Positions 24,522 through 31,966 of a stretch of 64,000 bases of DNA are shown in pieces. Made by a program: the position numbers and the translations under genes. The stretch is from Variovorax sp. DXTD-1. Lineage in GTDB: Bacteria; Pseudomonadota; Gammaproteobacteria; Burkholderiales; Burkholderiaceae_C. The first letter of the stretch is position 1; every line of letters starts with the position of its first letter. The stretch covers positions 1 to 64,000 of the forward strand of contig NZ_RWKH01000025.1 in the NCBI RefSeq assembly GCF_003984625.1, written 5' to 3'. Below the pieces are notes generated by a model, which was given only the letters and a program-made list of their open reading frames with translations, was not told the origin of the DNA and searched no databases.

Positions 24522-26608
24522 GCCCGGCGGCCGCAGGGCCCGCACCGTGGCCCGACTTGCGCGAGGAACTGCAGATCCATCCGACCGGTGCGAACCGCGA
24601 CGGATCGCCGGCCTGGCACATCTGCGACCCGGTACGCAATCTGTTCTTCCGCATCGGCTGGCTCGAGTTCGAATTCCTGCAGCGCTGGCGGCTCGCCGAT
24701 GCGCAGCGCATCGCGAGCGAGGTCGCCGAGGCCACCACGCTCGCGCCCGCGCCCGACGACGTGGCCGAGTTCCAGGGCTTTCTCGCCCGCCACCAGCTGC
24801 TGCGCGCGGCGCGCCAGAAACCGCCGATGCCCGCCTGGCGCTGGCTGCTCAACAACTACCTGTTCGTGCGCATCCCGCTGGTGCGGCCCGCGCTCTGGCT
24901 GGAGCGGCTCCTGCCCTGGGTCAGCTGGCTGTTCACCCGCTGGTTCCTCGGGCTCACGGCGTTCGCTGCGCTCGCAGGCCTGGTGCTCGCGGCGCGCCAG
25001 TGGGACACCGTCGAGGCCAATCTGCGCGGGGCGCTGAGCTGGGAAGGCGTGCTCGGCTTTGCCGGCGCGCTGATCGTTTCCAAGCTGCTGCACGAGCTCG
25101 GCCATGCGCTCGTCTCGACACGGCACGGCGTGCGCGTGGGCCACATGGGCGTCGCGCTGCTGGTGATGTGGCCCATGGCCTATACCGACACGGGCGAGAG
25201 CTGGAAGCTCGAGCGCTCGCGCCATCGCTTGGCCATCGCCTCGGCCGGCATCGCGTCCGAGCTGGTGCTGGCGGCGTGGTCCACCTTGCTGTGGGCCTTT
25301 CTGCCCGACGGTGACCTGCGCAATGCGCTGTTCTTTCTGGCGACCACGGCCTGGGTGCTGACGCTGCTGGTGAACGCCAGCCCTTTCATGCGCTTCGACG
25401 GCTACTACATGCTCACCGACGCGCTCGACTTCCCGGGCCTGCACGAACGCGCGGGGCTGCAGGCCAAGCGCTTCCTGCGGCGCTGGCTGCTCGGCCTCGA
25501 CGAGCCGCCGGCGGAAACGCTCTCGCCAGGCTTCCGGCGCTTTCTGGTCGCCTTTGCCTTCGCCACCTGGATCTACCGGCTGGTGCTGTTCATCGGCATT
25601 GCGGTCGTCGTGTACCACGCCTTCTTCAAGGCCCTGGGCGTTCTCCTGTTCTTCGTCGAGCTCGCGGTCTTCGTCGGCCGCCCCGTCGCCGCGGAGTTCC
25701 GGGTGTGGATGCAGCGCAGGGCCGAGATCCCGCACCGGCGCAAGATGGCCTGGCTGCTGGCGCTCGCCGCGATGGCGCTGGTGCTCTGGGTGCCCTGGCG
25801 TGCCGGCATCACCGCGCCGGGCGTGCTCAAGGCCGGCTCGGAGCAGCCCGTGTATTCCCCCTTCGCGGCCCGCGTGACGGCGGTGGACATCACCAACGGG
25901 CTCGACGTCGAGCCCGGACGCCCCTTGCTCACGCTCGATGCGCCCACCCAGGCGGGCGAGCGCGACAAGGCGCGTGCGCTGGCCCATGCCTACGCCCGCG
26001 CCGCGCGCGGTTCGCTCGGGCTGGCCGAGGGCCCGGCTGCGCAGCTGGCCGTGGCGGAGCAGCAGGCGAGCCGATGGGAGGCCGAGGGCCGCGCGCGCGA
26101 GGCGGAACTGCTCCGGCTGCGGCTCGTGGCTTCGCACAGCGGCGAAGTCCGCGACCTCGACCCGCTCGTGGGCCGGGACACATGGCTGGGCCCGTCGCAG
26201 CTCATCGCGATGGTGGTGGACGGTCGGCGGTGGCGCGTCGAGGCGCTGGTGCCGGAACACGACCGCCAGCGGCTGTCGCTCGACAGCGAAGCCACCGTGA
26301 TCGTGAAGGGGCGCACGCGCAAGCTGCAGGGGAAGGTGCGCGCCATCGACAGCAGCCCCGTCAAGCGGCTGCCGCACCTGCTGCTCGCGCAGGACCACGG
26401 CGGACCGATCGCGCTCAATCCCACCCGGCCCAAGACCGAACTGCGGCCGGCCGACGCCTGGTTCCGCGTGCTCGTGGAAGGGGAATCGGACACCCCCCTC
26501 GCGGCGGTGCGCGAGGTGAAGGTGCATTTCGAAGGTACCCGCGAGAGCATTGCCCACCACTGGACCGACAGTGCGCTGTCGGTGCTGATCCAGCAGGCGG
26601 GCTTCTAG
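24515..26608 (+). CDS. M50-type membrane metalloprotease fused to an adaptor domain
   Basis: The 697-residue protein starts at the ATG at 24515, overlapping the previous stop (ATGCTGA). Residues 10-105 resemble a PqqD/RRE winged-helix domain (WHICDPVRNLFFRIG...FLARHQLLRA). Residues 140-430 hold about eight membrane segments. The site-2-protease zinc motif HELGH is at 193-197 and NASPFMRFDGYYML at 287-300 (Asp295 as third ligand). After the last membrane segment comes a periplasmic lipoyl/HlyD-like part (PVYSPFAARVTAVDITNGLDVEPG). The metal ligands are intact, so it may be an active intramembrane protease, or use the fold for export. It is the last gene of the export operon. Confidence 0.85.
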   Translation: MLSPAAAGPAPWPDLREELQIHPTGANRDGSPAWHICDPVRNLFFRIGWLEFEFLQRWRLADAQRIASEVAEATTLAPAPDDVAEFQGFLARHQLLRAARQKPPMPAWRWLLNNYLFVRIPLVRPALWLERLLPWVSWLFTRWFLGLTAFAALAGLVLAARQWDTVEANLRGALSWEGVLGFAGALIVSKLLHELGHALVSTRHGVRVGHMGVALLVMWPMAYTDTGESWKLERSRHRLAIASAGIASELVLAAWSTLLWAFLPDGDLRNALFFLATTAWVLTLLVNASPFMRFDGYYMLTDALDFPGLHERAGLQAKRFLRRWLLGLDEPPAETLSPGFRRFLVAFAFATWIYRLVLFIGIAVVVYHAFFKALGVLLFFVELAVFVGRPVAAEFRVWMQRRAEIPHRRKMAWLLALAAMALVLWVPWRAGITAPGVLKAGSEQPVYSPFAARVTAVDITNGLDVEPGRPLLTLDAPTQAGERDKARALAHAYARAARGSLGLAEGPAAQLAVAEQQASRWEAEGRAREAELLRLRLVASHSGEVRDLDPLVGRDTWLGPSQLIAMVVDGRRWRVEALVPEHDRQRLSLDSEATVIVKGRTRKLQGKVRAIDSSPVKRLPHLLLAQDHGGPIALNPTRPKTELRPADAWFRVLVEGESDTPLAAVREVKVHFEGTRESIAHHWTDSALSVLIQQAGF

Positions 26609-26621
26609 CGGGGCTAGCGTC

Positions 26622-27104
26622 TTACGTGGTGGCGCGCATCTGGTCGCGCAACTGCTTGATCTGGTCGTGGTTGCGCTGGGCGCCTTCCGCCTGCTGCTGG
26701 ATGATTGCGCGCACGTCGGCGGGCAGGTCTTCCTTCAGCGCCTTGCGGTAGCGCGCCACGGCGGCGTCTTCACCGCGCTCGCATTCCTCCAGCATCGAGA
26801 GCGCGCTGTTCGCGCCGACCGAACCCTTCACATGCACCCAGCCGCGATGCATGGCACCGCTCACGGTGCCGCCGTCGTCGGGCGAGCCGCCGAAGCGCCT
26901 GATGAGCTGAACCAGCTCGCCGGCCGCCTTGGCGCATTCCGCGGAGCGGTTCTGGAACACCTGCTTGAGTTGCGGAGAATCCACTTCCTCCGCGCAGGCC
27001 CGGAAACCGTATTCACCATCGCGCGTGTTCTCGAGCAGATCGTTCAGCACCTCGACAACGTCTCCGCTGTTCGCGGTTTCAGCAGTGTTCGTGTAGTTGG
27101 CCAT
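26622..27104 (-). CDS. PA2169-type four-helix-bundle protein (DUF2383, ferritin-like)
   Basis: The 160-residue protein consists of four predicted amphipathic helices, with the family features ENTRDGEYGFRACAEEV and LEECERGEDAAVARYRKAL (regular Glu/His-type positions as in ferritin-like bundles). PA2169-family proteins are often stress-associated and their reaction is unknown. The ATG at 27104 is preceded by AAGGAG; an upstream open extension lacks that support. It is convergent with the M50 gene, 13 nt away. Confidence 0.85.
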   Translation of the reverse strand: MANYTNTAETANSGDVVEVLNDLLENTRDGEYGFRACAEEVDSPQLKQVFQNRSAECAKAAGELVQLIRRFGGSPDDGGTVSGAMHRGWVHVKGSVGANSALSMLEECERGEDAAVARYRKALKEDLPADVRAIIQQQAEGAQRNHDQIKQLRDQMRATT

Positions 27105-27287
27105 GGAATGACTCCTTCGCTTTGCCTCGTGAAGAGGCGGGTTGAAAAAACTGCCGCGCATGCATGCCCGAATGCGGCCGCATTGCGCTGGTCCCGGTAC
27201 AAATGGTGTTCGCGCGGACCGGGAGCGGTGTCGGCTTCGCCCGACGTCGCCTGTAGGGGTTCTTCGGGCCAACGATGCCGCTTCGGT

Positions 27288-27566
27288 TCACTCTTCGCGG
27301 AACGGCTTTTCGGGGCGTCCGGGCTGGCTGTAGGGCGAACTCCCGTGGTTGTCGGTTTCGCCCACGCCGGCATCGCCCGGCGTTGGCGGCTTGCGCTCGC
27401 CTGTGATTGCGGGGCCGTCGTTGGGGCCGACGGGATCGCCGTTCTCCGCGGGCGTCTTGGCCTCGCGCTTCATGCTTTTCTCTGCGGGTGTGGGCTTGCG
27501 GTATGCGGCCGAACTCGCCGCTTCATCCGGCGCGGCGGGCCTGTGCGTCGTTGTCGATCTGGTCAC
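27288..27566 (-). CDS. Small hydrophilic hypothetical protein (92 residues)
   Basis: The product is low-complexity and rich in Pro, Gly, Lys, Glu and Thr, with no membrane segment or known domain; it is probably disordered. The start is GTG at 27566, with AAAGGA about 7 nt upstream. A longer in-frame extension to 27710 lacks a ribosome-binding site. It lies upstream of the DUF2383 gene on the same strand and is divergent from the gene at 27761. I do not recognise a function. Confidence 0.55.
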   Translation of the reverse strand: MTRSTTTHRPAAPDEAASSAAYRKPTPAEKSMKREAKTPAENGDPVGPNDGPAITGERKPPTPGDAGVGETDNHGSSPYSQPGRPEKPFREE

Positions 27567-27760
27567 GCTGTGTCCTTTCGAAAACTTCACCGTGCGCCGC
27601 GCCAGCTCTGCCGTGCGTAGGAAAGCGTCGCATCTTCGGCGCAAGCGCCCGGCAATCGGGCAAGCAGGCACGCAACCGGCGCAAGGACGGTGTTCCTGCC
27701 TACAGCACACCGTGGTGTTGCGCGCGAAAAAAGAGGCTTCAGTTTTCGAGGATTCGATTC

Positions 27761-28120
27761 ATGGCCAACGATGTATCGCGCTCCGCGCCTCGCCCTCTGC
27801 GAAAGTACGGTGTTGCTGCCGCATTGCTGCTCTCTGTGGCGGCAGTGGGCGCACAGCCCACCGGCAACCCGAAGGGGACACGCGCGCCCCCCATCAGCGA
27901 TTCAGCCGAACCGCAGGGTGCGCGCCCCGCAGACCAGCCTCGCGGCTCCATCGACCAGGGCCCGCTGGGCTCGGACAAGGGGCCCGCCGCCGCACGCACG
28001 CAAACCTCGCGTCCGCCCTCGACCGCCACGCCGGGGGGCATTGCGCCTTCTCGCGACGGCGACCCTTCCAAGGAGCAGCGCGGCAGCGACAAGCGGCATG
28101 CGCGGCCCGCGCCCCAATAG
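27761..28120 (+). CDS. Small exported hypothetical protein
   Basis: The 119-residue protein has a clear Sec signal peptide (PLRKYGVAAALLLSVAAVGA, cleavage near residue 32). A disordered Pro/Gly/Arg/Ser-rich mature part of about 87 residues follows, without recognisable domains or cysteines. GAGGA lies about 9 nt before the ATG. The next gene begins right after it on the same strand. Function unknown. Confidence 0.6.
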   Translation: MANDVSRSAPRPLRKYGVAAALLLSVAAVGAQPTGNPKGTRAPPISDSAEPQGARPADQPRGSIDQGPLGSDKGPAAARTQTSRPPSTATPGGIAPSRDGDPSKEQRGSDKRHARPAPQ

Positions 28121-28138
28121 ATGAACAGCGAGCCAAAC

Positions 28139-28366
28139 ATGACTTCCACTACCCAGATCGATGCACGCGTCGTCGGCCCCATGGAATTTCGCGCGGGCGA
28201 CGGCCCGCAACTGAAGATTCCGGAAGGCAACTGCCAGATTCTGATGGCGGACGACAGCGTCGTCATCACGTGGACCGAGAACGGCCAGTCGCTGACCGCC
28301 GCCATACCAAGGATCGAGTTCGACCGCTACATCCAGGACGGTGCGATCGTGCTGGGGAGGGGTTGA
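28139..28366 (+). CDS. Small hypothetical protein (75 residues)
   Basis: This is a compact, soluble, beta-rich-looking product (QILMADDSVVITWTENGQSL), with no signal peptide. An in-frame ATG at 28121 directly abuts the previous stop and would add six residues; the choice between the two is open. It probably shares a transcript with the exported protein upstream. I do not recognise the family. Confidence 0.6.
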   Translation: MTSTTQIDARVVGPMEFRAGDGPQLKIPEGNCQILMADDSVVITWTENGQSLTAAIPRIEFDRYIQDGAIVLGRG

Positions 28367-28380
28367 ACACCCTCCTCTGC

Positions 28381-28833
28381 TCAATCGCGCACCCTGGCCG
28401 CCGTGTCGATCGCCTGGGTGTACGAGGCGGCTTCTTCTTCGGTCATGGAGCCTTCCAGTTCCGCCAGTTCGAGCCGCTCGAAATCATAGGAAATCCATTC
28501 GAACAGGTGGGACTTCGGCATGTCGTCGAGGCTTTCGCAATCGCTCCACGATTGCAGCCGCGTGGGAGCGCTTTCCAGCAGCATGCGCAGGTACAGCGCC
28601 CGGGCAACCTTGATCTCGGCAATCTGGCGCGGGTCGTCGATGACGACGCGCAATTCAGCGAGCGCCTGCTCGCAGTGCAGCACGCGGCGGTGAGCCTCGC
28701 CCAGGAGTGCTTCGGCCTCATCGGGCGCATTCGCCCTTGCCTGCCAGGCGCGGGCGAACTCGCGCGCAATGCGGGCGTAGGCAAGCTGCTGAAGGCTCTG
28801 GAGCGCGCAATCGAGTTGGCGTTGCATGGTCAT
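28381..28833 (-). CDS. Hypothetical helical protein (150 residues)
   Basis: The sequence is almost entirely alpha-helical and charged, with repeated Leu/Ala positions (ALQSLQQLAYARIAREFARA), an acidic C-terminal third, no membrane segment and two cysteines. The start at 28833 has GGTGGA about 8 nt upstream; a GTG at 28845 is also in frame. It is convergent with the gene at 28139, 14 nt away. I do not recognise it. Confidence 0.55.
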   Translation of the reverse strand: MTMQRQLDCALQSLQQLAYARIAREFARAWQARANAPDEAEALLGEAHRRVLHCEQALAELRVVIDDPRQIAEIKVARALYLRMLLESAPTRLQSWSDCESLDDMPKSHLFEWISYDFERLELAELEGSMTEEEAASYTQAIDTAARVRD

Positions 28834-28856
28834 GGCCGTATCCACCCAACCCCGCT

Positions 28857-29255
28857 TCAGGCGGCTCTGTCTTCGCCGTCTTCTTCGTCTTCGGGCTCGC
28901 CCGCCTCATCGGCCAGTTCGTCCGGCATGCCGGCATCTTCCTGATCGATGGATGCGGCCACGTCGGCCGCGCTGCCAGGAACGATGCCCACGCGGTCCGG
29001 CAGGATGTCTGCGTCGGGCGCCACCGGCGGTGCGTCGGCCGATGCGCGCTCGCCGGTTCCTTCGGCGTCGCTGCTGCTTTCATGCGCCACCGGCAGCGCG
29101 CCTTCGGCGGCATCTTCAGGAATGACGGAACGCTCGCGCGAGGTGCGCACATCGCTTGCGCTGTCGCTCGTGTCGCTGGGGCCAAGGCTGTCGACGTCCG
29201 TTCCCTTCGGTTCCGCCGGCGGATAGTCGCCTCCCAGGATGCTGCTCGTGGCCAT
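28857..29255 (-). CDS. Acidic disordered hypothetical protein
   Basis: The 132-residue product is rich in Asp, Glu, Ser and Ala (for example ADEAGEPEDEEDGEDRAA at the end), with no hydrophobic segment or domain. It is expected to be disordered. I chose the ATG at 29255 (MATSSILGGDYPPAE). The frame is open to 29375, but that extension has a different, basic composition. It lies 23 nt upstream of the helical protein gene and is probably co-transcribed. Function unknown. Confidence 0.5.
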   Translation of the reverse strand: MATSSILGGDYPPAEPKGTDVDSLGPSDTSDSASDVRTSRERSVIPEDAAEGALPVAHESSSDAEGTGERASADAPPVAPDADILPDRVGIVPGSAADVAASIDQEDAGMPDELADEAGEPEDEEDGEDRAA

Positions 29256-29446
29256 GGCTTTGTTCACTTCATGAAAAACGTTGATGAACGCAAGGGCTGA
29301 TTCCTCACGTGCTTCAGACTGGATAGCCGAGGCCTGCTTGCGCGTAGGAAATCCGCGCGTCCGGGGCGCAGTCATTCACGGAGATTGCGCATCGGCAGTG
29401 GGTACCCTGGTCCATCGAGGCTCCGAGCAAGGGCGAGGTCCAGAGC

Positions 29447-29647
29447 ATGGACCGGGGCACCGCAAGACAGCTCAAGCGCGACATCGACAGCGTGAGCGTC
29501 GGCCCGCGCGCAACGCTGCAGGTGTATGAGCACGCGATGTTCAGGGACCGCACCGTCAACTTCCCCGCCAACAGCCGCGAAGGCGGCCTCATGCGCAAGC
29601 TGGGCTTTGGCGGACGAATCGAGGCGATGAAGCTCAGCTGCTCCTGA
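29447..29647 (+). CDS. Short beta/gamma-crystallin-like protein, possibly a truncated gene
   Basis: The 66-residue product resembles the end of a beta/gamma-crystallin-type fold (VGPRATLQVYEHAMFRDRTV followed by LMRKLGFGGRIEAMKLSC). The same frame stays open back to 29348 without an ATG. That upstream stretch reads like the mature part of an exported protein (GAQSFTEIAHRQWVPWSI). A stop at 29345 cuts it off from any signal peptide. It may therefore be a remnant, or a short protein starting at the ATG at 29447, which has GAGG about 8 nt upstream. Confidence 0.4.
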   Translation: MDRGTARQLKRDIDSVSVGPRATLQVYEHAMFRDRTVNFPANSREGGLMRKLGFGGRIEAMKLSCS

Positions 29648-29677
29648 GCGGGGCCGTTGAGGCCGGCGCAACAAGCC

Positions 29678-30349
29678 TCAGGCTTGCGCTTCTGTCAGGG
29701 CCTGCGCGGCCACCACCGCTTCGGTGCGGTTGCGCACATTGAGCGCGCGAAAGATGGCTGCAAGGTGAATCTTGACCGTGCCCTCGCTGATGCCCAGGCT
29801 GCGCCCGATGAGCTTGTTGGGCTTGCCCTGCGACAGCAGCTGCAGCACCTCCACCTGGCGCTCGGTGAGCACGCTGCGCAGGTGCTCCAGCGTTGCCGCT
29901 GATGCGCCCGCGGCGCCGTTCTGCGTGGGCGCCACGCCGGCCACAATGCCTGGCGGCAGCGCCGTCAGCATCATCGGCGGCACATACACGCCGCCCGCCA
30001 GCACCAGCCGCACGGCCGAGAGCATTACCTCGGGCGAATAGGCCTTGGGAATGAAGCCGAGCACGCCGCGCTCGAGAGCGCTTCGCATGATGGCGGGGTC
30101 TTCGTAGCCGGACAGCACGATCACCGGCACGGCCGGGTGGCGGCGGCGAATCTCGTCGATGTGGGCCTGGCCATCTGCACCGGGCATGTTGAGATCGATC
30201 AGGGCCAGATCGAGCTCGTCGTTGGCGCCGGCAAGCAATTCGTCGACGCTCATGGCCAGGACGAATTCAATGCCGGGCTCGAGCTCCGACAACTTGGCCT
30301 TGACCGCCTCGATGACGAGCCGGTGGTCGTCGGCGATCAGAATTTTCAT
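29678..30349 (-). CDS. Response regulator, NarL/LuxR family
   Basis: The 223-residue regulator has an N-terminal receiver domain (ILIADDH, phospho-acceptor Asp52 in ALIDLNMPG, Lys in GFIPKAY). A C-terminal LuxR-type helix-turn-helix follows (LTERQVEVLQLLSQGKPNKLIGRSLGISEGTVKIHL). The ATG at 30349 fits the family N terminus; upstream open sequence belongs to no known domain. No partner histidine kinase is encoded nearby. It is divergent from tssL, separated by 247 nt, so it could regulate the T6SS. That is an inference from position only. Confidence 0.9.
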   Translation of the reverse strand: MKILIADDHRLVIEAVKAKLSELEPGIEFVLAMSVDELLAGANDELDLALIDLNMPGADGQAHIDEIRRRHPAVPVIVLSGYEDPAIMRSALERGVLGFIPKAYSPEVMLSAVRLVLAGGVYVPPMMLTALPPGIVAGVAPTQNGAAGASAATLEHLRSVLTERQVEVLQLLSQGKPNKLIGRSLGISEGTVKIHLAAIFRALNVRNRTEAVVAAQALTEAQA

Positions 30350-30596
30350 GGCGTGTCCCAGTGTCCCAGCGTGCGTTGAATTCAGCGGAAGCCGAAGATA
30401 CCGGCGATTGCCCCGCGCAGCAATACCGCATCTACCCACGAACGGCATAGACCCCAAGCGATATGGCGCCCGCCGCGCCTCGTTTGGAAGAATGAATGCC
30501 CATTCGAAGGAACCGGGGACATAGGCATGCGCCACTGCTGCAGACGCCGGTGCAAGGCATCCTTCACCACGCAAGCGCAGTGAGCGGGGCACAATC

Positions 30597-31937
30597 ATGG
30601 CCCGCCTGCTCGACAGTTTTTCGGCCTTCATCTCGTTCGGCCTCGCCCTTGATGCATCCATTGCGGCATCGACTGCCGGCGGCCTCGCCGCGCTTTCCCA
30701 TGATGCTGCACAGCAACAGGCGCGCCGCCTGCTCGACGAAGCGCGCGCCGCGGCCGGAGCATCGGGCACGCCCGCGGGGCAGGTCGAGTCCGCCGCGTTT
30801 GCCATGGTGGCCTGGATCGACGAAATCCTCGCGCGCCATCCCGGTGCCGGAGCCGATGCTGCGCCGCTGCAGATGCAGCTCTTCAATTCGAACAACGCCG
30901 CCAGCGAGTTCTTCCATCACCTCTCAGCCCTGACCGCGCAGGACGACGAGGTGCGCGAGGTCTACTGGCATGCGCTGGTGCACGGCTTCAAGGGCCAGTA
31001 TTACTTCGAGACCGGCGACCAGGGCGAGCTCGGCAAGCTGAAGGAGCTGCACAGCCGGCAATTGCGGCTCCAGCCGCTGGCGCTCGGCAGTCTGGTGCAG
31101 GACCACATCACGCCGCAGCCCTATCGCGTGGCCGATCCGCCCGGCCCCTACGACACGCGGCGCCGCGACCGTGCGCTGCTGCGGGCCACGGCTTCGCTCA
31201 CGCTGCTGCTGCCCCTGCTCTACCTCCTGTGGTGGCAGTGGCTCGCCGGCCCCTCCACCGCCGAGCCGCCCCTGGCCGGACGCATCGAGCAGCATCTGCA
31301 AAGCTACGCATGCGCGGATCTCGCCGCCACCGCCCGCAAGGACGGGAGCCTGCGCGTGAGCGGCTTCGTCTCGCTGCCGGCGGACCTGGAACGGGTCGAG
31401 CGCGAAGTGGCCGCAATACCCGGCGCGGGGTCGCCCACCTTCGACGTCGAACTGCGCGCGTGGCCGCATTGCGAAGTCTCGGCAATCCTCAAGCCCTACC
31501 AGCTGCGCAACCGGGAGAAGGCCCTGGGACTGGCAATGGACGTTCCCACCGCCACGAACAGCGAGCTGCGCGAAGGCGACAAGGTGCGCGTGCAGGTGTC
31601 CGCACCCGGCCACGACAGCTACCTGTGGGTCGACTACTACACCGCCGACGGTTCCGTGATGCACCTCAACGCCGGGCAGTCGGCCACGCGGCTGCGCGCC
31701 GGTGAAAAGCTCGAATTGGGGCGCGACATTCCCTCGAGCTGGCTCGTGGGCCCACCGTTCGGCCGCGTGCTGGTCACGGCGGTTTCCTCGCCGTTGCCGC
31801 TCGCCGCCATTGCCGACCGGCCGCCCTTCGAGCTCGCCTCGGCCTATCTGCTGCGGCTGCGCGAAGCGCTTGCGGCCGGCAAGGGAAGCGAGCGGCTGGT
31901 GGCCGACTTCGTGTTTCTGGAAACCGTCCCGCGCTGA
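30597..31937 (+). CDS. tssL: T6SS membrane protein TssL (DotU/IcmH) with periplasmic DUF4384-like tail
   Basis: The 446-residue protein has three parts. Residues 1-180 are the cytoplasmic DotU domain (AAFAMVAWIDEILA, FNSNNAASEFFHHL, YWHALVHGFKGQYY). A membrane anchor lies at about 195-216. The periplasmic part ends in a DUF4384-like domain (LREGDKVRVQVSAPGHDSYLWVDYYTADG, about 325-435). TssL joins TssM and TssJ in the trans-envelope complex. The tail replaces the OmpA-like peptidoglycan-binding domain of some TssL proteins. It is the first plus-strand T6SS gene; the ATG at 30597 has GGGG upstream. Confidence 0.9.
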   Translation: MARLLDSFSAFISFGLALDASIAASTAGGLAALSHDAAQQQARRLLDEARAAAGASGTPAGQVESAAFAMVAWIDEILARHPGAGADAAPLQMQLFNSNNAASEFFHHLSALTAQDDEVREVYWHALVHGFKGQYYFETGDQGELGKLKELHSRQLRLQPLALGSLVQDHITPQPYRVADPPGPYDTRRRDRALLRATASLTLLLPLLYLLWWQWLAGPSTAEPPLAGRIEQHLQSYACADLAATARKDGSLRVSGFVSLPADLERVEREVAAIPGAGSPTFDVELRAWPHCEVSAILKPYQLRNREKALGLAMDVPTATNSELREGDKVRVQVSAPGHDSYLWVDYYTADGSVMHLNAGQSATRLRAGEKLELGRDIPSSWLVGPPFGRVLVTAVSSPLPLAAIADRPPFELASAYLLRLREALAAGKGSERLVADFVFLETVPR

Positions 31938-31966
31938 AACGCCGGGAAGAACGCGACGCCACCGCC

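Noticed and set aside
27193-27225. TCCCGGT/ACCGGGA inverted repeat as a terminator of the 92-residue protein gene
   Set aside because: The loop is about 19 nt and no T tract follows, so it does not meet terminator criteria.
30350-30596. Sigma-54 (-24/-12) promoter in front of tssL
   Set aside because: No TGGCAC-N5-TTGC match with correct GG-N10-GC spacing was found by eye in the divergent region.
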